A DNA stretch of 64,000 bases from Carex sylvatica (lineage: Eukaryota > Streptophyta > Magnoliopsida > Poales > Cyperaceae): the NCBI GenBank assembly GCA_964058845.1, contig CAXKVR010000002.1, positions 62,001 through 126,000 on the forward strand, read 5' to 3'. The notes beneath the pieces are model-generated. The model saw only the letters and a list, made by a program, of their open reading frames with translations, made no database searches and was not told where the DNA came from. This document shows positions 37,088 to 49,329 of the stretch, one piece after another (the first letter of the stretch is position 1; each line of letters starts with the position of its first letter). The position numbers and the translations under genes are program-made.

Positions 37088-38232
37088 ATGGCGCTGAAGC
37101 GGAGAAAGACACAAACCGGGGGAGGAGAGACTTCTAATCATCCTCCTCTTACTAACAAAGAGACTAGTGCAGTAAAAGAGATTCAAGTCAGGATCGATTC
37201 TGACTTACTGGTCTGCTCCATTTGCTTTCATCCCTTGTGCTCTCCAGTTAAACAGGTACCTTTTTTTTTTTTTTTCAAGGTCTCGTTTTCATTCTCTCTC
37301 AGAAATTAGCATTGGTATGCATGCACTGGATTCTTGTTCAGTTTCCTTAACTTTTTCCCTCATCTCTAACATTTGATGATGACCAAAATCATTTTTTGTT
37401 CTTACCTCATATTGCAAAAGCAAAAACTAAACAAATTCACTTTTGAAAGTGTAAGAATGATCATGTGGCGTGTCCCTCCTGCTGGTCAAAACTAGAACAC
37501 CAGTGTCACATCTGCAAATTTCCGGTAGTGACCCGCAGCATCGCACTCGAGAAGGTTTTAGAAGCAGCACATCTCCCTTGCACTTACACCAATTTAGGTT
37601 GCCATCAGTCTGTTTCATACTCACAGATGCAAGTGCACACTGATACGTGTGAGTTCGGCCTGTCTTTATGCCCAATTCCAGGCTGTGCTCACAAGGCCTT
37701 ATCAGGTGAACATTTTTGCTGGTTAATCCTCTCTTTTCTTGGTATTAGTACAACTAATTCACTAACACATAAGCAAAATAATTACCATAAGAACAAATTA
37801 AAATGCATGGAGTAATATTATTGAATGCACAATGTTGTAGGAGAATGGCGGGGACATTTTCTGAAAGACCACCAGAACCTCTGCAGGAAATGCAGTTATG
37901 GTCAAACCTGCTATGTACGATTTAAAAAGGAGGATCGTTATTACATCCTTCTTGGACCGGGTGAAGATTTGTTTCTGCTTGTGAAGGAACCCATCTGTAA
38001 TGTTGGAAATGTTCTCTCTTTATATTACATTGATCTGCTGCATCGGAGTCAACATATTTTTCCATATGAACTTAAGGTGATTACTTGTGAGAATTTTATT
38101 ACAAGCTCAGTGCAATTGAACTCGCAAGCCGTTTCCATCAAGGAGTGGAAGAGAGGCGAAGTGCGTGGTACTTACCTTTTGGTACCATTAGGGTTTACAG
38201 AACAACATATGGAGGTACATGTATGTCTGTAA
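37088..38232 (+). CDS. SINA/SIAH-like RING E3 ubiquitin ligase, 271 aa, 3 exons
   Basis: Exons are 37088-37255, 37450-37705 and 37841-38232; both introns are GT-AG and the joined length is 816 bases including TAA. The start ATG is in a good context (accATGg); an in-frame upstream ATG at 37037 is less likely. The protein is a SINA-type E3 that would transfer ubiquitin from an E2 to substrates. Residues 43-78 form a RING with ligands C43, C46, C57, H61, C64, C67, C75, C78. SIAH zinc fingers follow: C100, C107, H119, C123 and C130, C135, H147, H152. Residues 153-271 fit the TRAF-like substrate-binding and dimerisation domain, ending near LLVPLGF as in the family. Intron 1 falls exactly before C57. 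Length is close to the family's usual 280-350. No defects seen; the target is unknown. Confidence 0.88.
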
Positions 38233-39537
38233 TCTCCTTATTTTAAAATCCGTAATTAGTTCTCTAAGGAACCATATATGGTTGTCTTTAAATGAAGTTG
38301 TCTGTTTTGATTTTATTTTGCAGTACTTCTTTTGTAATTTGCTAATTGCAATTAAGTTGTCTAAATTTGAAGCTAAGTGCATTAAGGTCTTTAAATTGAA
38401 TCTTCTGGCTTATCAGATAAAGTTTTTTTCATTTTCTTATTTCTATTTATGTTTGCTTTATCCAGTTATAGAAAGAGTAGTTGATTTCAGTGTTATATCC
38501 TTGAAGAGCAGCACATAAGAAAAAGTTTGAAAAGTAAGATTTCAGTGTCATGAAGTTTGAAAAGTAAAAAAGTGGAGTACTAAGTAAGATTTCAGAACTT
38601 AGAAAAAGAAATTACAGAATTCAAACTACAACTGCTGTGTTATAGTGATGATAAGCTCCAGCTCTAATTGGACAGTAGTTTATATGTTTACAAACACTTT
38701 GGGGTGATCAAATAAATAGAAATATGATGGCCCCCCGAATAATTTTAACAGAAGTACCTTAAATTTGCCAAAACTAAAGCCTAAAAATTGCTTGTTTGTT
38801 GCTTAAAATCCAACATTCTACAAACATTAAGTAATTGAGAGCCAATAATTTTGCTATAATGTAACTGTAAGATAATTTACAAGGATGCTTATTTATTGGT
38901 TCATTAAGTTCAATTCTACCTGGTTAATTGGTTGATCCCGGGTTTAAACCCTAATGGTCCTGTGCTGCCTTTTTCTGAAGCTCCTGTACGCATGTAGATT
39001 TTTAATCATTGACATCTGTGTAGATTTTTAATATGGACCATCCGGTAAGAATTCGGACCTATTAGAACTGTAATGCATGGAGAAGCTTTGAGATTCGTGC
39101 CAGTATGTAATGAACTGACCAGATCAAACTCAGAAATTGCGGTACCTCGAGTGATATGAATTCGGACCCTTTATGGGGCTCTATTAGGCCTATAGTACCT
39201 TAATATTAATGCGGATCTCAATTGGATGGTCATGTGAACAGTTGTTTCTTAGTTAGAATTAGAAACCCTCCTTTAGACTAAATCTTTTAAGGTCATGTGA
39301 ACCTCTTCTTTGAGGATAGGTCTCCTCAACGGTCTTGGTAATTAAGGCACTTTTTGAATTTTCTTTAAACTATTGTATAATTTGTATCCTCAAAAAGCTC
39401 TCTCCTTAAGAGAATTTTTACTTTAATATTTTTTACTTTAATAATGTGAAACGAGCATGTTCCAAAAGATGTAATAATAAATAAATAATGAATTACATTC
39501 ATGATTTTCCTCTCAGCCTGCTTAGCTTCGTTAAAAC

Positions 39538-39683
39538 GAATTCGTATCCTCTGCATTAACTCAAAAAGAATTTTTGGAGTCAATGCATATGGATCATTCC
39601 ATTCGTTTTATGCATACAGATTAGATCTACATTGATATTAAAAAACCTCTGACTTTTTGAGTTAATGCAGAAGACGCGGACTC
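39538..39683. mobile_element. Family C MITE, 9-bp TSD
   Basis: Ends gaattcgtatcctctgcatt and, inverted, gagtccgcgtcttctgcatt. Flanked by cgttaaaac (39529-39537) and cattataac (39684-39692), a 9-bp duplication with two mismatches. The interior retains agatctacattgatatta-type sequence. No ORF. Confidence 0.7.
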
Positions 39684-40222
39684 CATTATAACATCACATT
39701 TTTTAAACCCAAAACACGCAAACGACGTCTGGCACGAAAAAAAGTGATATTTTGCTTTAAATTATGGAAACATGAAAAGAGAATAGGATGGCAAGGACGT
39801 ACAATAGCATGTATATACGTCCGAATTTGATTGATTGAGCGTGTACGCATATACATTTTTTTTTCCTTTTTTATGTGCATGTGTATACGCATTCATATAT
39901 GTATGCATATCCTTTTATTTGGATAAATAAATTCAGTTCTCATAAGTTGTTTAAAGTGAATTTATTATAAGGTCTCAAAAATATTAGCATGTGCACTTGT
40001 AATTTTATTTTGCATTTTGCATGTACACTTGAAATGTAATATACATAAGAGAGAGATCTAGATTATGCATTATTTATCATACATGTGTTGCTTGATAAAA
40101 TTTTTGCATGATCAATCATGCATGTGTTGTTTGATTTTTAATTAAATATCCTCTTACACTTGTAATACGAGTATATATTTGTTACATTAAAAGAAAATGT
40201 AAAATGAATAGCCTATATGTAG

Positions 40223-40425
40223 GGCTGCTAATGATTAAGGTTCGGCTCAAATTCGGCTCGGTTTAATGAGAGAAGCAAAATGATTCGGCTCTAATTCGGC
40301 TCACTTTTAATAGAAAAGAGCTCAGTTCGGCTCGGCTTATGTAAGTACTTGGCTCGACTCGGCCCGGTTCATGTGAGCACTTGGCTCGACTCGACTCATG
40401 AGCTCGCGAGCCGGCTCATATTATA
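40223..40425. mobile_element. One end of a hAT-like MITE with ggctcg motif
   Basis: Starts with tagggctgctaatgattaa and carries repeated ttcggctc, ggctcgactcgg and gagctcgcgagccggctcat motifs. This is the same architecture as the other hAT-like MITEs here but with a different motif. The opposite end was not found downstream, so it looks truncated. Confidence 0.45.
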
Positions 40426-42186
40426 TGTTGAAAAAATGATCATTTAACTATTTTAAAGAAATGATCGAAGTGGAATAGAAATATTCTTGTGACTTTAAAT
40501 TACATGTTGAAAAACTTTGATAAAAATAATTCTTTATTAATTTTATTTGTAAAAATTTATAAATATTGAATTAAGATATTAGATAAAATTAATAAACTAT
40601 ACTTATTTGCTGGTAAAATTATATATCTTTTGTAATTGTCAATCAATTGTTTATGTTGCAAATTCTCTTATTCAGTATTTACACAATTTGTAAATGGTAC
40701 CAAGTTTTTCAATTTTATTTGCATATTAAACCTAAAGGTGTATATACCAATCTGACACCAACTTTTTGTTTTGTGTTTGCAAATATAATTTTGTTGCATA
40801 TTTTTTGGTTCTGATATTGTTTTCTACTTAATTGATTATATTATTTGGTGGCTAGCTTTGCTCGACTTCTCACGGTAGTGTTACCTCTACTTAATCTGAC
40901 ACCAATTAAGGAATGCTAGCTTGAATGCATGTCAAGTATTTGAGTCATATTAAATAATGATATAATCATAATATAATTTAAACTCATTGAGTTGGAGTTA
41001 TTTTAGGCATAGTGATAGAAGGGATATTTTGGTATATAGAAACAAAAGGTTATTTTCCTATAGTGATAGAAGAGAGAGTTTTGTATAGTAATACTTAATT
41101 GTTTACAAAAAATATTTTTGTATGGTCATACTTGAATGTTTTTGAGAATTTATGCTTTTATGAACATGATCAAGTATCTTTATAATTAAATTTGGTGCTT
41201 GTCTGATTAAATTTGTTGCTTTAGGTCTTTTGTTGAATTGATATTTTTTTTCCATAAATTTGATTATCTTCATTATTTTGATCACTTGAGTGCGAACTTG
41301 TGAATTGTTGTACTTTGTTAATTTCTTTGGAATGTTTAATTTTCCTTTTCTTATTTTATTAAGCTAAAAAATTACTAGAATGCATGATACAAATCTTCAA
41401 AATTACTTTAAGTATACAGAAGAATTATACAAAAAAAAATTGTTTTCAATATGGTTTCCACAGGTAATATGTAATGCCTTTCTTTGATCATATCATCAAA
41501 ATAAATCAATGAAGCATGTTTGAAATATGCTTTGGTATCTGTCCTTTGGCACCATATATACCATATTTCAGTGAAGTATGCTTCATTGAGTTCACTAACA
41601 ATGTAAAATATAAAAATCACAAACTGGACCTTGCAAGTATCATATATTTCATTTTATTCCATTAGAGTAATACTTAACTTCTAATAAAACCAAGAATTAA
41701 ATATCCATGTCTTACAGTATCGTCTTCGAACTTCAATAATCACCAATAAGCTTGCAAAACATATATTTCATGCATCAAAAACTAATTAACTAAATCAAGT
41801 TAATTACACTAAACAGCTATACTAGAGGATCTTATATTCATTTGGAAAACACATCACTACACGGATCAAACGGCCTTTTTACATACATTGTAATTACAAA
41901 GAAACAACACCATTTATAAACAAAATATCAGGTGGCCTTGTAAGTGGACCAGTAATTTGCAGCAGCTGGTGCATGGAAAAACATGTGCATCATCCATCCT
42001 CACATCAGCACAGTGTAGCCATCACCCTACAAGGTTTTATTGTTGAGAACTTAGTTGAGTCTTTAAACTATTAATCATACATGGACAGAATAATGTTCGG
42101 CAACATTCTGGAGCCAGAACAATCAAAATTTTGCAAGTGTTAAAATAAAATAATTAAAAAAAAAACATACACATGCAACTCACCAA

Positions 42187-42520
42187 ATACCTTTCAAAGA
42201 ATTATTGAATAAGAAAAATAAAATAGCATAGAAATTCCCGGTCAAGTCATTATCCTCTTTGAAATTTAAAAAAAAAAAAAAAAAACTTAAGTTTTAAGAC
42301 TCTTCAGTTTAAAAAAAAATCAAGACAAACAAATTACTCAATGTCCATAAGAGCAGTCACCTTTCAAAGAATTATTGAATAAGAAAAAGAAAATAGCACA
42401 GAAATTCCTGGTCAAGTCATTATCCTCTTTGAAATTTAAAAAAAAAAAAATAGCTTAAGTTTAAAAAAAATCAAGACAAACAAATTGCTTCATGTCCATA
42501 AGAGCAGTCATCTTTAAAGG
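42187..42520 (+). repeat. Direct repeat of about 150 bp, two copies
   Basis: acctttcaaagaattattga recurs at about 42190 and 42360, each followed by gaaattcc(c/t)ggtcaagtca and by an A-rich run and aatcaagacaaacaaatt. Copies are offset by about 170 bases. It belongs to the duplicated 42-50 kb domain. Confidence 0.65.
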
Positions 42521-42766
42521 AGATAAAAAAGAACACAAACCATCACAGAAAAGCACAGAAAAGCACAGAAAAGAATAATAAATAAGAAACATATATACTG
42601 TTATCAGGACCCTCAGTAAATTAATATGTTTCAACTTTCCACTCGCTGTTCTTGGAGCCCAGATAGAAATGTAAAGATTAAGTTGTCACCAATTTCACAG
42701 ACACTATGCATTGAACAACACCTTTATCAACCATTTCATGAAACATCCTCAAAGCACTACGAATAA

Positions 42767-42962
42767 GAATTCACATCCTCTCCATTATTGCATAAGAGAA
42801 TCTTTTACAATTAATGAATCTGGACCGTTCTTTTTAACTTGGCACAAATCTCAAAGCCCAAAATATTGCCCCTGCACTAGTCCGAATCCCAAAGCGATGA
42901 GATTTAATCTCAAACCATAAAGTAAGGCTCATCCTCTGCGGTATTGGAGAGGAGTTGAATCC
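42767..42962. mobile_element. Family C MITE variant, 10-bp TSD
   Basis: TIRs gaattcacatcctctccatt and, inverted, ggattcaactcctctccaat. Flanked by ctacgaataa (42757-42766) and ctatgaataa (42963-42972), 9 of 10 matching. The core holds ctggaccgttc and gcacaaatctcaaa. A Mutator-like TSD size. Confidence 0.8.
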
Positions 42963-42984
42963 CTATGAATAAGACTGCTGTAAG

Positions 42985-43330
42985 TATACAAATTGGGAAC
43001 AAATACACAAGCAGGCATTTGTTCGAACACCTTACGTGCTGTAATAACATCTCCATTTTTGCAATGGCTATCAATGATATTTGTAAAAGCCTTGAATATC
43101 TACAGCCATACCAATCTCACCCTCTTTGCAAAAGCCCTGGATAAGACTTGTAACTACCCTCTTCTCTTGCCATCGGACAACACAACTCAAGGCCAAGTCT
43201 GGTATCCCCATTGCTGCAAAGATCTAATTAGAGTGTTGTACATGATCAAAGAGTGCATCCCATGAGAGGCATTTTAGCAAACACCTTAACTGCAAGCACA
43301 ATCTGCTTCAATGCAGAGAGTACCTTGATC
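42985..43330 (-). pseudogene. PPR-protein gene fragment
   Basis: The - strand reads, with frame changes, AVKVFAKMPLMGCT, YNTLIR, LIQGFCKEGEIGMAVDI and IDSHCKNGDVITARKVFEQM. These are pentatricopeptide (PPR) repeat consensus pieces; PPR proteins bind organellar RNA. Successive blocks are in different frames and contain stops, so this is a frameshifted relic of about three PPR units. The left edge abuts a family C MITE. It could derive from a P- or PLS-class gene; the rest of the gene is absent. Confidence 0.6.
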
Positions 43331-43539
43331 ACCATATGTGCCTGAGATCGAGAGTTCAAGCCCCTCTCACGACTTCACAGCCTCTGCGAATCTTTCTGAA
43401 AAAGAAGAAGAGAGAACTGAAGATTTAAGCTTATATAAAGACTGGCCATATTTAATTCAGTGCCTATTCGGACTGCATGGGACAGTATTATTGTTACAAA
43501 CTGTCTGAATTTTTTACTGATCCAACTCAAAATTTGGGA

Positions 43540-43790
43540 TATCTCAAGGGATGTGAATTCATTTACAATGAGATAAAGATATTAACAGAGAAGGTTTTGA
43601 CTTCATGCAACACACCAATCATATACAATGCCAGTCTTACAAAGGATATCAAGTCCAGATCAGCAAACCTTTTGCATGTGACAAATCATATGTACATTTT
43701 TATCGGGCTCCAACAGAGTACAGTTTCTCATATCTCCATTCATATACTTAAATCATCATTGGGCCTTTGCAACAGTAAATGTAATGTAAC
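43540..43790 (+). repeat. Duplicated segment, copy 1
   Basis: aatcatatacaatgcca, gatatcaagtcc, gatcagcaaaccttttgcat and cagtttctca-type blocks here recur in the same order at 44930-45130. The segment is open for 118 codons on + only by chance. It is part of the 42-50 kb duplication domain. Confidence 0.7.
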
Positions 43791-44561
43791 TTTTAAAAAA
43801 AAAAAAATATGTACAAGAATATATTTTTTTTAAGAAAATTGTAACAACATTTTTATCAAATTGAATTGAAAGGGTAATTAACTAAAAAATTTAAGACAAA
43901 AAACAGCCATTGACAAATTTACCAGCAAAGGCAGAGTGATATACAAATAAAAATGAGCATATGAAATATAAAAAAACAGAAAACCATTAACCCAAACAAC
44001 AATGCAAAAATGGAAAGTAACAGTGTGCAGTAAAAGCAAAATTGAAAATTAAAGGATTACAACATAGAGACGTGATAAGAAAAGCAAAATTATAGTGACA
44101 ATATAGAGAAATCACGAGAATAGCTAAAGTTTTAAGACTCTTCAGTATAAAATTTCAAGATAAATAAATTACTTGTTGTCCATAACAGCAGTCGTCTTTA
44201 AAGGAGATCCAGAACAACAGAAATTATAAAAATAAAAAATAAAAAAAATAAAAAAACAAAATGGATAAGAAATAAGAAACATACTGGTTTCAGGACCCTC
44301 AGTAAATTAATCATGTTGCAACTCAGCTATTCCCTGGAGCCCAGATATAAATGTAAATGGTTTTTCCTATCTAAATGAGCAACAACAACACGCATAGGAA
44401 ACAGATTTAGTTATTTTACTTCAGTTTGAGACAAACCGACCATTTGAACACCCCTAATTATCAGGGTTGTGGGAGATGACAATATCATAGTCACCATAGT
44501 CACAAGCAAACACACCATGGTCACCTCGGGGGATTGCGCGGAAAGGGAGCTAGTTACCTAC

Positions 44562-44742
44562 TAGACGTGTATCTTCTGAGGTAACAAAATATTTATGTTT
44601 GGGATCATGGCCATTCGATCGGGATCTGAGCCAATCCAGCCCAAGGTGGAGCGCACGTGCTCGCTTTAATAGTAGTGTGGATCACCATTGGACAGTCGAG
44701 ATTCAAACAGAAATATTATGTTACCTCAGGTGATACAAATTC
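44562..44742. mobile_element. Family B MITE, 9-bp TSD
   Basis: Ends tagacgtgtatcttctgagg and, inverted, gaatttgtatcacctgaggt, each continuing into aaca. Flanked by gttacctac (44553-44561) and attacctac (44743-44751). The interior has no coding capacity. Confidence 0.75.
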
Positions 44743-44929
44743 ATTACCTACCTGGAAGAGAGATAGAGAGAGAGAGATGTGGCAGATCAGTGTTCCAGAT
44801 CTGTCACCAAGTTTAGGAATTCAGATCCTTTGCATTCAGTCAGGTACCTGGGAGGTTACAGATTCAAGTTTAGGGGGAATTTCATGTATACCCCTCAAAA
44901 ACAACTCATATACAATGGTGTGTAAAGAT

Positions 44930-45130
44930 ATTGACAGAGCAGTTTTGGCTTCATACAGAGCACCAATCATATACAATGCCATACTCTTGGAAAGGATATC
45001 AAGTCCCGATCAGCAAACCTTTTGCATGTGACATACCATATGTACATTTTTATCAAGCTGCAACAGAGGACAGTTTCTCAGATCTCCATTCTTATACTCA
45101 CATCATCATTGGGCCTTCGCAACAGTAAAT
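44930..45130 (+). repeat. Duplicated segment, copy 2
   Basis: Matches 43540-43790 block by block (for example gatcagcaaaccttttgcat, ttgggcctt(c/t)gcaacagtaa). Further diverged pieces occur near 47100-47195 on + and, inverted, at 48425-48535. Confidence 0.7.
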
Positions 45131-46200
45131 TTGATGTATTTTTTCAAAAACAAAAATAGCACTACTAGAAAATATTTTTTTAAAAGAATTTTAACAGAAT
45201 TTTCTTAAATTGAATTACAAGGTAATTAGCTAAATTTTTAAGACAAAAAACTTGGCCATTGATAAATTTACCAGTAAAAGCACAATCTAATAGCCACTAT
45301 CAGGTTTTTTTCAAAATTAAAAAAAAAAATAGATAAATTTACCAGCAAAGGCAGTGGCTTGCTCTATGCCAAGTAGCAATTTTTTTAGTAATAGTTCACA
45401 GCAAAAGAGTGATTTAGAACACAAATCATGAAATATCGTAGTATTATCATTTACCAGCTTCCCCAAATAATGTTCCAGATTTGACAACATGATTAAAAAA
45501 AATTAAAAAGATAAATAACAAGTTGATAAGAGTAGAATGATTTAGAAACAAAACTAAAGGTCATGCGGAAACAAAATTTTCATCAAGTGCAGGAACATAC
45601 ACACCAAATCTCCAACTGGACACTTTGAAATGAGTAAAGAAAAAAAAAGCATGTTATTGGATCTTCAGACAGTTTATAAAGGTTAGAATTACTATTTCAA
45701 AATGCCAAGTCTCCAGAACCTAATTTATAAAATGTGAAATTTACACCTTGTATGAATGCCAAGTATCAGTGGGAGGGATGAAAGGGAGGAAAGAGAAGAA
45801 AATTTCATCAACTAAAACTGTCACAAGGGATTTGAGATACTCTTGTGAAATAAATTTCATCATTGGCTAGTAATTTAGAAAAAAAAAATGAGCATAACAA
45901 ATATAGCAAAAATAAAACCATTAACCCAGAGCAACATTGCAAAAATGGATGGTAAAAGCAAGCAGTATAATCAAAATTAAAAAATTAAAGGATTACAACA
46001 TAGAGACGTCACAGAAAAAGCAATTAAAATAATCATGTGCTGATGATATTATAGACAAATGCAAAAGCAAGCTAAAATGGGGATAAAGAAGTACCTCACA
46101 GCTGTTAGATTCAATTAAAATAAGAAGCAATATCAAGCAAAAGGAAAGGGATTCAACCAAACCAAGTGGCATATAGCAAGTGTTGTGTGAAGACCCTCAG

Positions 46201-46443
46201 TAAATATCATAATTTTATTTCAACATGATGTTCTCTGGGGCCCATATAAAAATGTACAAGGTTCACTTCGCAACTGGAATCCAAATCACCCTAGGTACCT
46301 GAGGTGCAAGTCATAAATCTGGATAAATATCATAATTTTATTTCAACATGATGTTCTCTGGGGCCCATATAAAAATGTACAAGGTTCACTTTGCAACTGG
46401 AATCCGAATCACCCTAGGTACCTGAGGTGCAAGTCATAAATCT
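46201..46443 (+). repeat. 123-bp tandem duplication
   Basis: taaatatcataattttattt begins at 46201 and again at 46324, followed in both by caacatgatgttctctgggg and gcaactggaatcc. The two copies are nearly identical, so the duplication is recent. Confidence 0.85.
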
Positions 46444-46600
46444 GGACCGTTCTTTTCATGCAGCATGAATCTCAAAACAGACCCCCTACAGTCCCAACTG
46501 GCTCCAGATTGAGAGTGGCCCAGCTGGAATTAATCTAGGCCGTCCATTCATTAAAATTGTACCTTAGGTACCTGGGGGGGACACGGACTCGTGCAACTGT
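46290..46600. mobile_element. Family D MITE-like repeat (ggtacctgaggt ends)
   Basis: accctaggtacctgaggtgc near 46408 and accttaggtacctggggggg near 46561 are inverted-style ends around a core with tctggaccgttc, gcatgaatctcaaaa and taggccgtccattcatt. A related piece is at 48545-48640. The core modules match families A-C; no TSD was resolved. Confidence 0.45.
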
Positions 46601-46648
46601 GGCAACAAAATGTTACCACTTATGTGGCAGCTGATGTGGACTCTAACC

Positions 46649-46720
46649 AGTGTTGTAAAAAAACGTCCGTTTAGGCCGATTAATCGTCCGATTAGTCGTT
46701 GGCGGTGACCAATAGAAAAG
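46649..46720. mobile_element. Fragment of a hAT-like MITE end
   Basis: cagtgttgtaaaaaaacg resembles the CAGTG terminus at 764, and it is followed by gattaatcgtccgattagtc motifs. The opposite end is not present nearby. Confidence 0.35.
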
Positions 46721-47189
46721 ACAATCAAATGAGTAAAATTGTGAGTTTTTGAAGTTCAGAAGAGTAAATATGATATTATGAATTTTAGAGGGGGAATACA
46801 TGAAATTCCCCAAATTTATATATGGAGTGAGGCTATGGTACTTTGCAAAGCATGGATTGGACTGTGCTATGGATTAATATCTCCGTTAACAAAGTCCAAA
46901 TAATCGATCTGGACCGTTCAACATGATCTCCATATAAAAAATGTACTTGGAGACCAAATTTTACATTTTTTTTTTAGTTTTTTAGATAAATAGAAAATCA
47001 CATGATCTAAAAATTTTGAACCATTCGAAAGTAGTGATTTATACCCATCACACCATCACAACTTCATAATTTAGTGCAAGCATAATTCTTGTAGTACATC
47101 TTATCAGGCTTCAACAGAGAACAGTTTCTTTCAGATCTCAGTTCTTATACTTCCAATTCCATCACCGGGTCTTCACCACAAAACAAATA

Positions 47190-47640
47190 CAATGCATGTT
47201 TATTGTTTAAAATACAAAAGTAGATCAAAATTTCATAAAGGTTTTCTATAGATTTATTTTCATTTCAGAAAGTTCAAAGATTGAATTAAGGTCTAACACT
47301 TTGTTTTAGAAATAAATCCATTAATGAAATAGTAATTCCTCAGATAAATAAAAAGAAAAAAAAAAGGAGCAGATTTCTCCTGTCTTCACTTGCACGGTTG
47401 CACCTCATCAAACAAAATTGGCAAATACAATCACAACAGAGAAAAGCTTTTAGTTCTTACTAATCTTCCTAAGAAAACAAATTATAATAAGCCATTAACA
47501 GCTAAAATATTTATGAAAAACTCAATAAAAAAAAAGAGCATGCAATGATGCAATAACCAAACATGGAGATGGTGAATTTCTAAATTGAAGATGGAGATTC
47601 AGTACCTAAAGACTGATGCGAAGCAACTGAGCCCACTGAC
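47190..47640 (+). repeat. Large diverged duplication, copy 1
   Basis: Shares in order with 49745-50090: caaaagtagatcaaaatttc, gttcaaagattgaatt, tggagat(g/a)gtgaatttc-like text and gtacctaaagactga. On the - strand both copies have tctttag/gtac, a donor-like site after a GC-richer exon-like piece. They may be relics of a duplicated transcription unit. Confidence 0.6.
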
Positions 47641-48744
47641 AGCCAGCGGATACCGGCTATGAAGGTGGTACAATCAATAGCACGCTGTCATGTCGTTTTA
47701 CCACCCCCATGACACTTATGAACCTACATTTATATGCTAATCAGGTGTTTGAATAAACAAAGATAGACGAATTTAATAATCACAAATTTTCGGTTACATT
47801 ACCAGCGAGAAACCAGAAATATCAGTTACCCTTCTCTGATGCGCATGCTGTGCTCGTCGGCAATTATCACATGGTGACTGGAAATTATCAACAATAATTT
47901 AAGACAATCATGTGCTGCTACTGTAGACATACAAAAGTTATCTAAAAAGGGATAAATAAGTCCCTCATAACTGGGAAAAAAAAAACCAATCATATAATAT
48001 AAGAAACAATATCAAGCATAAGGAAAGAGATTCAACAAAACCAAGAAGCATATACTAAAAGTGTTGTGAAGACCCTCAGCAAACTTCATAATTTTATTTC
48101 AACATGTTGTTCTCTCGGGCCCAGATATATATGTACATGGTTATCTTCATGTATAAATGATGTGTATGTGTGTATGTATTCATGAATGCATTTGCACAAA
48201 GAGTGGCGTTAGAAGTGTTTTTCTGTAGTAGTGAGAGAGAGAAAGAGAAGTAGAAAGAGAGTTGCAAATTCACCTCATTTACCCAAACTCAACAGCACAC
48301 CTTGGGCTCATTTGGTAATAATCACAAGAAATTTAAATATTGAGTGAGGCTATGGTACTTTGCAAAGATCAATATCTCCGTTAACAAAGTTCAACTAATC
48401 GATTTAAACTCATGCATTGTGTTTGTTTTGTGGTGAAGACCCGGTGATGATGTAGTAATAAGTATAAGAACATAGACCCAAAAAAGAATGTTTTTTGTTG
48501 AGGCCCGATAAGATGTACTACAAGAATTATGCAAAGATGTACTATATAGGTCCGGCTGGGATTAATCTGGGTCGTCCATTTGTAATTTGCTTGAGTCAGG
48601 TACCTGGGGTGATTCGAATTCCGTTAATGCAGAGGATGCAAATTTGGTGAATGGGGAGGAGGGGTAGGGAGAGAGGAGAGAGATAACTGGATTTGCAGCT
48701 CTCTTTCTGCTTCTCTCTTTCTGTGTAAATGCATACATCTAGAA

Positions 48745-49085
48745 TGGAAAAAACGTTCCGTGACCAAAATATCAAGAGGTGGTCACGGCATGCGAATGGT
48801 CAAGCCACCTGAGTCAAGTCGTGACCAAACGTGACTCGCGTGATCATTTTATTATAATTTAAGTTAGTTTATTGAAGATTCACCATTTGATCAAGATCTA
48901 ACCGTCCTAATTGCACGTGATACGCATGACCACGTGCCGTGCCATGCCGTGACTAGATATTTCGTGTGTTGTGCCAAAATTTCAAAAGATGGTCACGGCA
49001 CTGGACGCATGCCGTGTTGTTCCATGCCATAATCATGCTGTTCCGTGTCAGAGCCGGCTCTGCCGTGTCATTTTTCCCACTCCAC
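48745..49085. mobile_element. hAT-like MITE with gtcacggcatg motif
   Basis: The left end tggaaaaaacgttccgtgac and the right end gccgtgtcatttttcccac are roughly inverted. Repeated gtcacggca, tgccgtg and cgtgacc motifs fill both sides around an AT-rich centre. The architecture is like the other hAT-like MITEs here; no TSD was resolved. Confidence 0.5.
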
Positions 49086-49329
49086 ACACACACACTCACA
49101 TCATTAGCAGAATTTTTTATTTATAGAAATAGCAAAATTGGTGACATGTTCTTGGTTTGGAAATAATTTGGGGAGATGCTGAAAAGGGAATTGAGTATTA
49201 TTTGGGATCTCAGATTAACACGGTCTTGTTATTTCCAAGGAATAACAGCAGATTTATTTTCGTTACTATGCCTATGTGCCACAGAAGTGACAGCACGTTG
49301 TTGCCACAGATGTAAATGAACCATATACT

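Larger units (their letters stand above)
38233..42756. other. Gene-free stretch with MITE remnants
   Basis: After the SINA-like gene there is no recognisable coding sequence. Noted within: a family B remnant around 39050-39170 (gagattcgtgccagtatgta, tacctcgagtgatatgaatt), a family C element (39538-39683), iterated ggctcg motifs at 40223-40425, and a short direct repeat at 42187-42350/42359-42520. Confidence 0.5.

Noticed and set aside
38219..38518. Extra + strand exon after the SINA-like gene
   Set aside because: The SINA-like protein already ends with the family's C-terminal block at 38232. The downstream frame is hydrophobic AT-rich text with no similarity.
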